From positions 7,545,001-7,609,000 of the forward strand of contig NZ_CP165734.1 in the NCBI RefSeq assembly GCF_041200145.1: 64,000 bases of DNA, written 5' to 3'. The DNA comes from Bradyrhizobium sp. LLZ17. GTDB lineage: Bacteria > Pseudomonadota > Alphaproteobacteria > Rhizobiales > Xanthobacteraceae. The notes beneath the pieces were generated by a model. The model was not told where the DNA came from and did no database searches. It saw only the letters and a program-made list of their open reading frames with translations. Both the position numbers and the translations under genes were made by a program. How positions within the stretch are numbered: the first letter of the stretch is position 1; each line of letters begins with the position of its first letter. Below, piece by piece: positions 9,408-18,017 of the stretch.

Positions 9408-10507
9408 CACGTATAGGCCTTGTCTGCGATGAAGGCCCGTGTCCGGCGTCCGGCCTCCTCATCGGTGAACTGCCGCGGCGGCGACTTCATGAAGTAGCTC
9501 GAGGGCCCCGTCAGCGCGCCGGCCTGTCCGCGATCCATCGCAAGTTTGGCGCAGCGGACCGCGTCGATGACGACACCCGCCGAATTGGGCGAGTCCCAAA
9601 CCTCCAGCTTGACTTCCGCACTCAGGGGAACGCCGCCAAAGGTCGTGCCTTCGAGCCGGATGAAAGCAAGCTTGCGGTCAGTGAGCCAAGGCACATGATC
9701 GCTCGGGCCGACATGGATGTTGTCGGCGTCCATGGGAACATCGAATTGGCTGGTGACGGCCTGCGTCTTTGAGATTTTCTTGGAGGTCAGCCGCTCCCGC
9801 TCGAGCATGTTCTTGAAATCGGTATTGCCGCCGACATTGAGCTGGTAGGTGCGGTCGAGCCTGACGCCGCGGTCGCGAAACAGATTGGCCAGCACGCGGT
9901 GAACGATGGTGGCGCCGACCTGGCTCTTGATGTCGTCGCCGACGATCGGCAGTCCAGCTTGCTCGAACCGCCGCTGCCAATCCGGATTCGAGGCAATGAA
10001 GACCGGGATGCAATTCACATAGCCGCAGCCGGCCTCGATCGCACGTGCGGCGTACCATTCGCTGGCCCGCTGCGATCCGACGGGAAGATAGGAGACCAGA
10101 ACGTCCGTGCGTGATGTCGCCAGTACTTCCGCCACGTCAGCCTCTGGAACGTCGGCAATCGGGATGTCGTCCTGGAGATAGCGGCCGACCCCGTCCATGA
10201 CGGGACCGCGTTGCACGATCACGCCGGTCTCGGCAACGGCGCAAAAGCGGTGCGTGTTGTTGGGTTTGGCCAGGATCGCTTCAGCAACATCGCGGCCGAC
10301 CTTGGTTGCGTTGACGTCGAATGCCGAAGCAATCTGGATATCGCTGATGTGATAGCCGCCGAGATCGACATTCATCAACCCGGGCACCGGCTCGTTCGAC
10401 TCGGCGTCCCGGTAATAGGTGAGCCCCTGGACCAGGGAGCTCGCGCAATTGCCGACACCGACGATGCCGACGCGCACGCGCCGCCTGTCTTGAAGACGTG
10501 AATGCAT
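9407..10507 (-). CDS. ino1: Inositol-3-phosphate synthase
   Basis: This 366-residue protein is of the short bacterial myo-inositol-1-phosphate synthase type. [17 protein letters not shown] is the NAD-binding motif. [27 protein letters not shown] and [12 protein letters not shown] are the conserved catalytic and substrate segments (KSQVGAT and NxGGNxD), and [17 protein letters not shown] closes the domain. It converts glucose-6-phosphate to L-myo-inositol-1-phosphate. As first gene of the operon, behind an exact EcfG-type promoter, it suggests that the end product contains inositol. I chose ATG 10507 over the longer frame because of position relative to the promoter. Confidence 0.88.
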   Translation of the reverse strand: MHSRLQDRRRVRVGIVGVGNCASSLVQGLTYYRDAESNEPVPGLMNVDLGGYHISDIQIASAFDVNATKVGRDVAEAILAKPNNTHRFCAVAETGVIVQRGPVMDGVGRYLQDDIPIADVPEADVAEVLATSRTDVLVSYLPVGSQRASEWYAARAIEAGCGYVNCIPVFIASNPDWQRRFEQAGLPIVGDDIKSQVGATIVHRVLANLFRDRGVRLDRTYQLNVGGNTDFKNMLERERLTSKKISKTQAVTSQFDVPMDADNIHVGPSDHVPWLTDRKLAFIRLEGTTFGGVPLSAEVKLEVWDSPNSAGVVIDAVRCAKLAMDRGQAGALTGPSSYFMKSPPRQFTDEEAGRRTRAFIADKAYT

Positions 10508-10558
10508 GGATTGAAGCCCTCCAGGACACAAGCGGCGCCGAACGTAAGTAGATCGGCG

Positions 10559-10583
10559 AACGTGCGGCGGGTATGTTCGTTCC
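10559..10583 (-). promoter_or_regulatory. EcfG-type general-stress promoter of the ino1 operon
   Basis: On the minus strand GGAAC (10583-10579), a 16-base spacer and CGTT (10562-10559) match the alphaproteobacterial EcfG consensus exactly. The -10 lies 52 bases before the ino1 start. The 10508-10825 gap holds nothing else I recognise, apart from a TAACCTGGAT decamer (10644-10653) that is also found at 3933-3942 near the other promoter-like site of this operon. Confidence 0.75.
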
Positions 10584-10825
10584 TGCTCAGATCATGCTGT
10601 GGGGCGGCAAGAGCCTTTTCGGCTGCACAAAATGCAACAAGCTTAACCTGGATTAGAATCCGTGGACGCGCGGAGGGAACGAACAGCTTCTTGGTTGAAG
10701 ATGAAGAAGATGCGGCAGCCCTTCCTCACTGGCCAGAGAACCAATCCTTCCGGCCGGCGTTGGACGCGAAAGCGAGGCTCTCGACCGCGTGTCGGGGTCC
10801 AGCGCGCCAGCGAAGAAGGTGCCAA

Positions 10826-11134
10826 ATGAACACGAGCCATGCAAAGACCAAAGCAAAGACTGAAGACAGCGAAGCTCAGAAGACCACCGACCACGACGTC
10901 ATTCGGAAATGGGTGGATCAGCGCGGCGGAAAGCCTGCCACCGTGAAGGCAACCGAGGAGGATGGACATGCCGGCATCCTGCGGATCGATTTCGATCCCC
11001 CCGATCAAGGCCTGGAGCGGATCGGCTGGGACGAATTCTTCGAGAAGTTCGACGAAACCGGGATAGCGTTCCTTCATCAGGATCGGACCAAGGACGGTCA
11101 GTTGAGCCGCTTTCACAAATTCGTAAAAGCCTAG
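10826..11134 (+). CDS. Hypothetical protein, 102 residues
   Basis: ATG at 10826 has a GAAGGTG ribosome site in front. The longer open frame upstream is unlikely to be coding. The N-terminal 25 residues are Lys/Thr/Glu-rich and probably disordered. The rest (GGKPATVKATEEDGHAGILR, then IGWDEFFEKFDETGIAFLHQ) is a compact domain resembling small proteins I associate with Bradyrhizobium, some of unknown function. It is divergent from ino1 across a 318-base gap and lies 13 bases before the next plus-strand gene. No function can be assigned. Confidence 0.7.
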   Translation: MNTSHAKTKAKTEDSEAQKTTDHDVIRKWVDQRGGKPATVKATEEDGHAGILRIDFDPPDQGLERIGWDEFFEKFDETGIAFLHQDRTKDGQLSRFHKFVKA

Positions 11135-11147
11135 ACGGTCGCCTTAA

Positions 11148-12074
11148 ATGGGCGGGACGGGCGGCTGGACGGAAGCAATGCGTGCGGGCGCGTTCGCGCA
11201 AGCCTGGGCGATCACCGATCGGGATCTGGCGAGGCTTGCGCTTGCTCCCAAGCATACGGGGCCGCGTCACCTGCAGCGGATCTGGCGCGGCGAGCAGCTC
11301 GCCGACAGGCATGTGCTGGTCCGCTGCTATCATGGCCTTGGTGACACGATCCAGTTTCTGCGTTTTATGCCTGCGCTTGCAGCTGTTGCGCGCAACGTGA
11401 CGGTCTGGTGTCAGGCCGAGCTGCTGCCGCTGGTCGAGCGGACGGCGGGCGTCGACGTCGCGATTCCGCTTCACGATGGTGCGCCCGGCGTTGAGTTCGA
11501 GACCGACATCGAGATCATGGAAGTGCCCCATGCTCTCCGTGCCGGACGCGAGGCGGCCGAAATGCGCGCGCCATATCTGAGCCTGCCGGACGATGGAGCA
11601 CGCACGGAGCCATTGCAAAACTCCAGCGGCCTGTCCGTCGGTTTGGTTTGGGAGGTCGGCGCCTGGGACAAGCGGCGTGCCATTCCCGCGGGGCTTTTGC
11701 GACGTCTTGCGCATGACGGCATAGCGCTTTACTCGCTCCAGCGCGGTGCGGGCGTCGATCGGCTCGCGGAGACGGGCGCGCAGGACGTCAGTACGCCTGA
11801 CATTGTCGCGCTTGGGCATCTCCTCCGTCGGCTCGACCTCGTCGTTTGCGTCGACACGATGGTTGCGCACCTGGCAGGCGCGCTGGGATGCGAGGCCTGG
11901 GTGTTGCTGCATGCCGACTGCGACTGGCGCTGGCCTGCTTCGGAAGCACATACGTTCTGGTATCCGACCTTGCGGCTTTTCCATCAGAAGAATGTGGGCC
12001 AATGGGACGGCGTCGTCCAAGAGGTGCGGCGCGCGCTGCTCGCGCGTGCCGAGCTGAAACGCACGGCCGCATGA
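11148..12074 (+). CDS. GT9/heptosyltransferase-like protein
   Basis: This 308-residue protein begins MGGTGGWTEAMRAGAFAQAW, which looks like the tail of a TPR-type N-terminus. The core is GT-B, with VRCYHGLGDTIQFLRFMPAL, a segment typical of TPR-glycosyltransferase and ADP-heptose-transferase-like proteins, and LVVCVDTMVAHLAGALG, the family-9 nucleotide-binding signature. The context does not reveal the acceptor. A start at the internal Met of residue 11 is possible. It ends five bases before the convergent Crp-family gene. Confidence 0.7.
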   Translation: MGGTGGWTEAMRAGAFAQAWAITDRDLARLALAPKHTGPRHLQRIWRGEQLADRHVLVRCYHGLGDTIQFLRFMPALAAVARNVTVWCQAELLPLVERTAGVDVAIPLHDGAPGVEFETDIEIMEVPHALRAGREAAEMRAPYLSLPDDGARTEPLQNSSGLSVGLVWEVGAWDKRRAIPAGLLRRLAHDGIALYSLQRGAGVDRLAETGAQDVSTPDIVALGHLLRRLDLVVCVDTMVAHLAGALGCEAWVLLHADCDWRWPASEAHTFWYPTLRLFHQKNVGQWDGVVQEVRRALLARAELKRTAA

Positions 12075-12078
12075 AGGT

Positions 12079-12921
12079 TCAGGCGAGCTCGACGCCCATC
12101 GAGACTGGTGTGAGCTGCGGTGCTCGCGCCGCGCTGTCGTGAGGACGGGTTCGCAGATAGGCGGAATCGAAGCCTGCAAGCCGGACAAGCCCCGGCCAGT
12201 CCGTGATCGTCATGGTCTTTCCATGCCATTGCAGGAGGTTGCGCCGACGCAACTCCTGAATCGTCCGATTTGCGTGGACCGGGGAGATGCCGCACGCGGC
12301 CGCCAGGTCCGATTGCGTGAAGGGAGACGAAAAGCTGAAGTCTCTCGCCAGACCGACGCCGTGGAGGCGCTCCCTGATTTCGCAAACAAGGTGCGCGACG
12401 CGGCAGAGGGCGTCACGGCTGCCCAGATTCACCGTCCAGTTTCGTTGGATGGCGAGATCGGCCAGCATCATCAGAAGCAGCGCCCGGGACATCGCGGGCG
12501 AATTCGCGGACAGCTCGCGAAAGAAGTCGTGAGGCACCAGCGCGATGATGGCGGATCCGAGCGTGACCAGATTGGCCCCGACCGAAGGATGGTAAAGCGT
12601 GTGCAGATCGGGAACGTCACCGGGCACGTATATCGCCGTGATCTGCCCGTCCTGTCCCGCCGCGACGTGCCAGCAAAGATAGCCCTGCAGCAGAAGGCAA
12701 CAATGGTCGGTCTCGCTGTGGTGTCGCACGACAGTCTGATGAGCGCCAACGTGCACGATGGTGCTTGGCATCTCCGCGAGCAGGTCGAGGTCCTCAGCGG
12801 TTAGATCGGTGAGGCTCGACAGTCTGTCTGCCAATTTGGAGAAGGCGAACCCTGCTTGCATCAGGCATCCAGTTAGACGTGGCCAGCGACCCATTTGACT
12901 TTGGTTGCAGGACTGTCGCAT
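12079..12921 (-). CDS. Crp/Fnr-family transcriptional regulator
   Basis: This protein of up to 280 residues has an N-terminal cyclic-nucleotide-binding-like beta-roll (HSETDHCCLLLQGYLCWHV, then IYVPGDVPDLHTLY). Its C-terminal winged helix contains FTQSDLAAACGISPVHANRT as the helix-turn-helix. FNR iron-sulfur cysteines are absent in the N-terminal region, so an oxygen-sensing cluster is not expected. The start is uncertain: ATG at 12921 gives the longest form and ATG at 12861 a shorter one starting MQAGFAFSKL. It may be autoregulated or control neighbouring stress genes; nothing in the sequence decides this. Confidence 0.8.
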   Translation of the reverse strand: MRQSCNQSQMGRWPRLTGCLMQAGFAFSKLADRLSSLTDLTAEDLDLLAEMPSTIVHVGAHQTVVRHHSETDHCCLLLQGYLCWHVAAGQDGQITAIYVPGDVPDLHTLYHPSVGANLVTLGSAIIALVPHDFFRELSANSPAMSRALLLMMLADLAIQRNWTVNLGSRDALCRVAHLVCEIRERLHGVGLARDFSFSSPFTQSDLAAACGISPVHANRTIQELRRRNLLQWHGKTMTITDWPGLVRLAGFDSAYLRTRPHDSAARAPQLTPVSMGVELA

Positions 12922-13028
12922 TAACGTTTGCTAAGTTGGCAGGCAAAGTACGTTGGCGCCCAGCACCCTCGAGCTCCCGGTCACATCGGGTGGAACTTCA
13001 CGCGACAGGCCTTGACGGTCGCAATTGC

Positions 13029-13577
13029 TCAGGAGGGGACCACGGTCTTGGCTCGGCTGTTCGTCAGCTGCTTGGCCCGATCCTTCACCGCCGCGAGCCC
13101 CTTTGGAAATCCGCTGCGGTCCGGGTAGAGCCTGCGCCTTGCCTTGGGCGAGGGGCGCTTCGGCCTGGTGTCCTGCGCGGCCCGGTAATCGAGCATCGCG
13201 ATGCCGCCGATCATGAGAAGAGCCAATGCGACATTGCCCTTCTTGGGATTGTCCGGCGTCAGTGCCGACATGAGCGCGGCAGCATCGAGGCCGTCGCCGC
13301 CGACACGCGCCCACAAGCCGGCGTTCTTGTCGACCGAGAGCGACATGATCCCGCTGACGATTTCCCGGGCACCGAATGCGCGCACCAGCGTCTCGTGGCC
13401 CTCCATCCCCAGCGTCTCCGTGACCCGCCGCGGCGCCAACAGCTCCGCCAATCCGAGCCCGATGCTGAACCAGCCGAGCGCACGTGCGAGCCGGTCTTCG
13501 GGGCGCGCGAGACTGCTCCCGCTCTCCACGATAGTCGGATCGCCCTTGGTCCTCACGATATTGCCGAAATGAAACAT
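13029..13577 (-). CDS. Small membrane protein of the cyclase/dehydrase-associated type
   Basis: This 182-residue protein has two to four hydrophobic stretches: LGWFSIGLGLAELLAP, IVSGIMSLSV and VALALLMIGGIAMLDYRA. Its basic C-terminal tail is rich in Arg/Lys/Pro. Similar proteins appear in rhizobia beside zinc alcohol dehydrogenases. The start lies 16 bases after the ADH stop, so the two genes are very likely cotranscribed. It probably sits in the inner membrane. Its function is unknown. Confidence 0.7.
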   Translation of the reverse strand: MFHFGNIVRTKGDPTIVESGSSLARPEDRLARALGWFSIGLGLAELLAPRRVTETLGMEGHETLVRAFGAREIVSGIMSLSVDKNAGLWARVGGDGLDAAALMSALTPDNPKKGNVALALLMIGGIAMLDYRAAQDTRPKRPSPKARRRLYPDRSGFPKGLAAVKDRAKQLTNSRAKTVVPS

Positions 13578-13593
13578 GTCTTGCTCGCTTCCT

Positions 13594-14769
13594 TCAGGGC
13601 TTCAACACGACCTTGACGCAGGAGTCCCGCTTGTCGCGAAACACCTGGTACATCTCCGGGCCCTGCTCCAGGGGGACGGTGTGCGTGATCACGAAAGACG
13701 GATCGATCTCGCCTTGCTCGATCCGCCGAAGCAGGTCGTCGGTCCAGCGGTTGACGTGCGTCTGTCCCGTTCGCATCGTCAATCCCTTGTTCATGAAGGC
13801 GCCCATCGGAATCTTGTCGGAGAAGCCGCTGTAGACACCCGCGACGGAGATGATGCCGCCGGGACGGCAGACATAGATCATCTCACGCAGCACATGCGGG
13901 CGATCGCTTTCGAGCATCACCATCTGCTTGGCGCGATCGAGCAACGTATCCGGCTGCGAGGCCATCACATGCGATTCCATGCCGGCCGCATCGATACATT
14001 TTTCCGGACCCCTGCCGTCTGTCAGCTCCTTGATCCGCTCGAGAACGCTTTCGGTCTCGAAGTTGATCGTGGTGGCGCCGCCGGCTTCCGCCATGCTGAG
14101 GCGTTCCGGGATGCAGTCGATGGCGATGACCTGATTGGCACCGAGCAGGATCGCACTGCGGATCGCCATCTGGCCGACCGGGCCGCAGCCCCAGATCGCA
14201 ACGGTGTCGGTGGGCTCTATGTCGCAATGAACCGCGGCCTGCCAGCCGGTCGGGAAGATGTCGCTGAGAAACAGCACCTGCTCGTCCGGAATGCCGTCGG
14301 GAACCTTGATGTGCGTGGCATCGGCAAATGGCACGCGCAGATATTCGGCCTGGCCGCCCGGATAGCCGCCGGTCAGATGCGTGTAACCGAACAGTCCGGC
14401 GGTGGTGTGTCCGAACACCTTGTCGCCGAGCTGCCGCTTGCGGTTGGTGGTCTCGCACACGGAGAAATTGCCGCGCTTGCATTGATCGCATTCGCCGCAA
14501 ATGATGGTGAAGGGCACGACGATGCGATCGCCCTTCTTGAGCTTGCCGTCCACGCCGGAGCCGACCTCGACGACTTCTCCCATGGTCTCGTGTCCCATGA
14601 TGTCGCCAGGCAGCATGCCCGGGATGAAGTTGTGGAACAGGTGCAGGTCCGAGCCGCAGATGGCGCAACTTGTAACCTTGATGATGGCGTCACGCGGATC
14701 CTGAATCTCCGGATCGGTCACGGTGTCGCAGCGAATGTCCTCCTTGCCGTGCCAGACGAGCGCTTTCAT
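13594..14769 (-). CDS. Zinc-dependent alcohol dehydrogenase, formaldehyde-dehydrogenase-like subgroup
   Basis: This 391-residue medium-chain dehydrogenase has the catalytic zinc region CAICGSDLHLFHNFIPGM with GHETMGEVVEVG. Its structural zinc cysteines lie in CGECDQCKRGNFSVCE, and the Rossmann motif is WGCGPVGQMAI. The pattern (CGSDLH, LSDIFPTGWQAA) fits the glutathione-independent FDH-like family and not class III ADH. It probably oxidises a small aldehyde or alcohol with NAD. It leads a two-gene unit with the small membrane protein, and no EcfG box was found upstream. Confidence 0.85.
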   Translation of the reverse strand: MKALVWHGKEDIRCDTVTDPEIQDPRDAIIKVTSCAICGSDLHLFHNFIPGMLPGDIMGHETMGEVVEVGSGVDGKLKKGDRIVVPFTIICGECDQCKRGNFSVCETTNRKRQLGDKVFGHTTAGLFGYTHLTGGYPGGQAEYLRVPFADATHIKVPDGIPDEQVLFLSDIFPTGWQAAVHCDIEPTDTVAIWGCGPVGQMAIRSAILLGANQVIAIDCIPERLSMAEAGGATTINFETESVLERIKELTDGRGPEKCIDAAGMESHVMASQPDTLLDRAKQMVMLESDRPHVLREMIYVCRPGGIISVAGVYSGFSDKIPMGAFMNKGLTMRTGQTHVNRWTDDLLRRIEQGEIDPSFVITHTVPLEQGPEMYQVFRDKRDSCVKVVLKP

Positions 14770-14931
14770 GCATGTCTCCAGGTTGAGCTTGACGCATCTA
14801 AGTCGAGCAACAAACGATGGTTGCTATGGAAGCTTGAAAAAAGCGGCGTCGACCGCGAGATGTCGCGAGATTTGGAACGAGCCACGGGCGCGGCGATTGA
14901 GCGGGATCATCGACATTCGAAGGATCTGCTT

Positions 14932-15714
14932 ATGCCAGCCAATCAGTTTGCCGTCGTCACCGGAGCTTCCACCGGCATCGGTCTGGAACTCGCGAAATGC
15001 TGTGCCAAGGCCGGCTTCGATCTCGTGATCGCGGCCGACGAACCGGCGATCCAGGGAGCCGCCGATGAGCTCCGCGGTCTCGGCGCCAAAGTTGAATCCG
15101 TCCAGGCTGATCTTTCAACGACCGGCGGCATCGACAAGCTCTGTGGCGTGGTGGGTAACCGGCCGGTCGATGCACTGCTCGCCAACGCCGGTGTGGGTCT
15201 CGGCAAGGCGTTCCTCGATCAGGAGTTCGATCGCGTCCGGCGCGTGATCGATACGAACATCACCGGGACGCTTTACCTGATCCATCGTGCGGGTAACGAG
15301 ATGCTTCGGCGCAAGAACGGACGCATCCTGATTACCGGCTCGGTCGCGGGATTCACGCCCGGCAGTTTCCAGGCGGTCTACAACGGGACCAAAGCGTTCC
15401 TGGACTCGTTTTCGTTCGCGCTTCGGGAGGAGCTGCGCGATTCCGGCGTCACCGTCACCTGCCTGATGCCCGGCGCGACCGAGACCGAGTTTTTCCGCCG
15501 GGCCGATATGATGGACACCAAGGTCGGGACTGAGGAAAAGGACGACCCTGCCGATGTCGCGAAGGCGGGTTTCGAGGCGATGATGAGCGGAGAATCCGAC
15601 ATCGTGACCGGCCTCAAGAACAAGCTCCAGACGACCGTCGCCAATGTCACGCCAAACGAGCTGCTCGCCAAGCAGCACCGCAAGATGGCCGAGCCCGGCA
15701 CCGCGAAGTCCTAG
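14932..15714 (+). CDS. Short-chain dehydrogenase/reductase
   Basis: The true start is ATG 14932 (MPANQFAVVTGASTGIGLEL) with GAAGGA in front; the much longer open frame upstream is antisense to the ADH. It has 260 residues, with the TGASTGIG cofactor motif, ANAGVG, and YNGTKAF as the catalytic Tyr-x3-Lys. The C-terminal part (TVANVTPNELLAKQHRKMAE) is typical of a subgroup often found with stress genes in rhizobia. Substrate unknown. It is divergent from the ADH across a 162-base gap. Confidence 0.82.
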   Translation: MPANQFAVVTGASTGIGLELAKCCAKAGFDLVIAADEPAIQGAADELRGLGAKVESVQADLSTTGGIDKLCGVVGNRPVDALLANAGVGLGKAFLDQEFDRVRRVIDTNITGTLYLIHRAGNEMLRRKNGRILITGSVAGFTPGSFQAVYNGTKAFLDSFSFALREELRDSGVTVTCLMPGATETEFFRRADMMDTKVGTEEKDDPADVAKAGFEAMMSGESDIVTGLKNKLQTTVANVTPNELLAKQHRKMAEPGTAKS

Positions 15715-15843
15715 AGCGCGGGCCAAAAGAGAATTCGTCGCGGCCCACAAAAAATGCGGCGGCGCACGCCACCGATTCACATTTCATAATGCCGTCGCCA
15801 CCCCGAGCCGTCAAAACGGCGGCTTGGAACGAGGGCGGCGGCG

Positions 15844-15933
15844 ATGGACCATGTGGAACTGCTTTTTCTCGGCACCGCCTTTGCCGGCTTCGTGCTGATG
15901 GTCGCGGCGCTAGTCTGGATGGCAGTGGCCTGA
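15844..15933 (+). CDS. Candidate 29-residue single-span membrane peptide
   Basis: ATG 15844 to TGA 15933 encodes MDHVELLFLGTAFAGFVLMV followed by a hydrophobic tail ending AVA. One transmembrane helix covers almost the entire peptide. A GAGGGCGG ribosome-site-like purine run precedes the start. It lies alone between the SDR and the DUF3072 gene. Size alone makes chance possible, but composition and ribosome site favour a real small protein. Confidence 0.4.
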   Translation: MDHVELLFLGTAFAGFVLMVAALVWMAVA

Positions 15934-15987
15934 CGGGCCATCAGCGCGGAACAGCTTTCGGCGAGGGCGACGACCGCGCGCGCCTTG

Positions 15988-16182
15988 TCATTTCTCCAGC
16001 CCCGCTTCGGCGCGCAACTTGTCGATCAGCTCCGAGGCTTGCGCCTTGGTGAGCTGGTTCTCGGTCGGGTCCGGCTGGTTGGCCTGTTCACTAAGAGTCT
16101 TGAGGTAGGAGGCTTGTGCGCCGGTCATCGGATCATCGCCGGACACCCACTCGCTCGGGTCCTTCTCGGTGTTGTCTGCCAT
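15988..16182 (-). CDS. DUF3072 small protein
   Basis: This 64-residue protein contains DPMTGAQASYLKTLSEQA and LTKAQASELIDKLRAE, the characteristic DUF3072 helix pair. I choose the second of two adjacent ATGs (16182) because the GGGAG ribosome site then has normal spacing. An exact EcfG-type promoter lies 27 bases upstream, so the gene probably belongs to the general stress response. Its molecular role is unknown. The longer open frame upstream is not supported. Confidence 0.85.
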   Translation of the reverse strand: MADNTEKDPSEWVSGDDPMTGAQASYLKTLSEQANQPDPTENQLTKAQASELIDKLRAEAGLEK

Positions 16183-16208
16183 CATGATCTCCCATCGGTT
16201 ATTCGCCC

Positions 16209-16233
16209 AACGCGCGACCTGTCTACCCGTTCC
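16209..16233 (-). promoter_or_regulatory. EcfG-type promoter of the DUF3072 gene
   Basis: The minus-strand element is GGAAC (16233-16229), 16 bases, then CGTT (16212-16209). It is an exact consensus match ending 27 bases before the DUF3072 ATG. The rest of the 16186-16480 gap shows no gene I can support. Confidence 0.75.
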
Positions 16234-16480
16234 GCATTCGTTCTTTGCAAAGCCGTAGGATGGACATGGGATTTGCAGCTGGCGGTTCGCGACGCAGCAG
16301 GCGCAAATCGCGGAAATCTCGCGGGGAATTAACCTATCCAAATGCGGGAACGCGGCTTGCGCCTGAAGCTGCGAGTAGTGCCGCTTGGTCGTCCAACGCC
16401 GGCATGATCCCGGCCCCGGCGCGCCATACCTCCCGCCCGGGGCCGGCTTCCCCTTTCCAGAAGCAGCCGCGGAAACGCAG

Positions 16481-16687
16481 ATGACCGCCACACGCAAGCG
16501 AACGAAACAGACGCAATCGCTCCAGGAGCGCTTGCTGACATCGGCTGACAAGGCACGCGAGCGCGCGCAAAGCATGCCGCCCGGCAAGCCGCGCGACATG
16601 TTGCTGCGCCGTGCGATGCAGGACGAGGTGACCTCCAGCTTGACCGACTGGTTGAGTGCGCCCGGTTACAGAAGGCCGGCTCAATGA
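16481..16687 (+). CDS. Hypothetical protein, 68 residues
   Basis: ATG 16481 is preceded by GGAAACGCAG. The product is a basic, helical small protein (QSLQERLLTSADKARERAQS, then KPRDMLLRRAMQDEVTSSLTDWL) of a kind common in Bradyrhizobium. It overlaps the next gene by ATGA, implying coupled translation. No known domain is recognised. Confidence 0.6.
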   Translation: MTATRKRTKQTQSLQERLLTSADKARERAQSMPPGKPRDMLLRRAMQDEVTSSLTDWLSAPGYRRPAQ

Positions 16688-16905
16688 CCATGCACAGCAT
16701 CAGGCATTACCGCGCTTTCCAGATCGACCCGAACGGTCACGTTTTTGGTTGCATCAATCTCGTCTGCGGCGACGATGAAGAGGCAAAGCGCCAGGCGGCT
16801 TCGCTCGTGCTCACCCATCGCATCGAGCTATGGCGGCTCGACAGGCGCATCGCTCGTTTCGACCTGCCCAGTGAGCGCGCTGACTCTGCCGGCCTCATTG
16901 GCTAG
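16684..16905 (+). CDS. Hypothetical protein, 73 residues
   Basis: Translationally coupled to the previous gene (ATGA). The sequence [20 protein letters not shown] followed by [15 protein letters not shown] and [14 protein letters not shown] resembles small rhizobial proteins that mix a beta-hairpin with one helix. No catalytic motif or signal peptide is seen, and the function is unknown. Confidence 0.65.
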   Translation: MTMHSIRHYRAFQIDPNGHVFGCINLVCGDDEEAKRQAASLVLTHRIELWRLDRRIARFDLPSERADSAGLIG

Positions 16906-16948
16906 CTCGAAGCTGCATTGCGATTGCGCTCTGCTCGCCCCGCGGTTC

Positions 16949-16973
16949 GGAACTGCGCGTTGCGGCCTGGGTT
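16949..16973 (+). promoter_or_regulatory. EcfG-like promoter, near match, before the flavoprotein
   Basis: GGAAC (16949-16953), 16 bases, then GGTT (16970-16973). One base departs from CGTT. It lies 52 bases before ATG 17025, on the correct strand. Confidence 0.4.
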
Positions 16974-17024
16974 GGTCGATGGCTCGCGCTGCGCGAGTTC
17001 GATCCCGAAGGCAGGTTCTCCGCG

Positions 17025-17942
17025 ATGACGGGTCTCGATGAAACAAGCGCGGCGATGCCGCTTGATTGCCTGGTCATCGGCGGCGGGCCGGCCGGCTTAA
17101 TGGCTGCGATCTATCTCGCACGCTTTCGGCGCCGCGTATGCGTCGTCGACGCCGGTGCAAGCCGCGCTGGCCTCATTCCGCGAAGCCATAATGTTCCCGG
17201 CTTTGCGCACGGCCTGTCCGGCAGCGAGTTGCTTGCACGGATGTCGGCGCAATTGGCCGAGCTTGGGGTGGCGCGAGTGAGCTCCGAGGTCAGCGATCTC
17301 GCGCCGGGCCCGGATGGGTTTCGCGCCGCATGGGCCGGAGGCGAGGCCGACACCAGGGCCATCGTGCTCGCCTGCGGGATCGTGGATAACCATCCGCCGT
17401 TCGAGCAATGGCGGACCGCGGTCGCGGACGGTCTTCTGCGCTACTGCCCGGTTTGCGACGCGTATGAAGCGATCGACCGCCGCATCGGTGTCGTCGGTCC
17501 GCCGGCTCACGCCGCAAGCAAGGCTCTGTTCCTGCGCGGTTACTCGCGCGACGTGACCCTGCTAGCGACCGAGCGTGCCGATGCCGACGCAAGAGCGCGA
17601 CTGGCCGCGGCCGGGGTGGAGATCGTGGAGGCCGCCGATATGCAATTGAAGCGCCGGGGTCGCAGGCTCGAAGCCTGCTTCAACGGAGGCGACAGCGCGG
17701 AATTCGATGTCGTCTACCCCGCGATGGGAGCCGAGGTGCGCTCAGCGCTGGCGGTCTCGCTGGGCGCGGAACATACGTCGGATGGATATCTCAGGATCGA
17801 TGATCATCAGCGCACGTCTGTCGCCGGCCTGTATGGCATCGGGGACGTGGTGACTGACCTGCATCAGATCTCCGTCGCGTTCGGCCACGCGGCGGTGGCT
17901 GCCTGTGCGATCAACAACAGCCTGCCACGACGTCTGGTGTAA
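17025..17942 (+). CDS. Thioredoxin-reductase-like FAD/NAD(P) oxidoreductase
   Basis: This 305-residue flavoprotein has [20 protein letters not shown] as the FAD dinucleotide-binding motif. The redox dithiol is CPVCDAYE, at the place of the CATCDG motif of thioredoxin reductases. [20 protein letters not shown] stands for the NAD(P)-binding domain, though its glycine motif is atypical (GPPAHA), and the C-terminal FAD segment is [19 protein letters not shown]. It is somewhat like the AhpF/TrxB family without extra domains. It could reduce a thioredoxin or act on a small disulfide. The weak EcfG-like site upstream fits a redox-stress role. Confidence 0.8.
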   Translation: MTGLDETSAAMPLDCLVIGGGPAGLMAAIYLARFRRRVCVVDAGASRAGLIPRSHNVPGFAHGLSGSELLARMSAQLAELGVARVSSEVSDLAPGPDGFRAAWAGGEADTRAIVLACGIVDNHPPFEQWRTAVADGLLRYCPVCDAYEAIDRRIGVVGPPAHAASKALFLRGYSRDVTLLATERADADARARLAAAGVEIVEAADMQLKRRGRRLEACFNGGDSAEFDVVYPAMGAEVRSALAVSLGAEHTSDGYLRIDDHQRTSVAGLYGIGDVVTDLHQISVAFGHAAVAACAINNSLPRRLV

Positions 17943-17991
17943 GCCGGTCGACCCACAGCCGCTGCTCCGGAACGCGCGCGTGCTGCTGAAG

Positions 17992-18017
17992 CCAAGTCCT
18001 ATCGCCAAGTCCTATCG
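17992..18017. repeat. 13-bp tandem duplication
   Basis: CCAAGTCCTATCG occurs twice back to back (17992-18004 and 18005-18017). The second copy contains the TAG stop of the adjacent minus-strand membrane-protein gene. This is a simple local duplication, perhaps from replication slippage. Confidence 0.9.

Noticed and set aside
10676..10700. GGAAC on the plus strand before the 102-residue gene
   Set aside because: No CGTT-like -10 follows at 16 or 17 bases (GAAG/AAGA), so it is not called an EcfG promoter.
13576..14931. Left part of a 712-codon plus-strand frame
   Set aside because: It is antisense to the zinc ADH; only the SDR from 14932 is real, with its own ribosome site.
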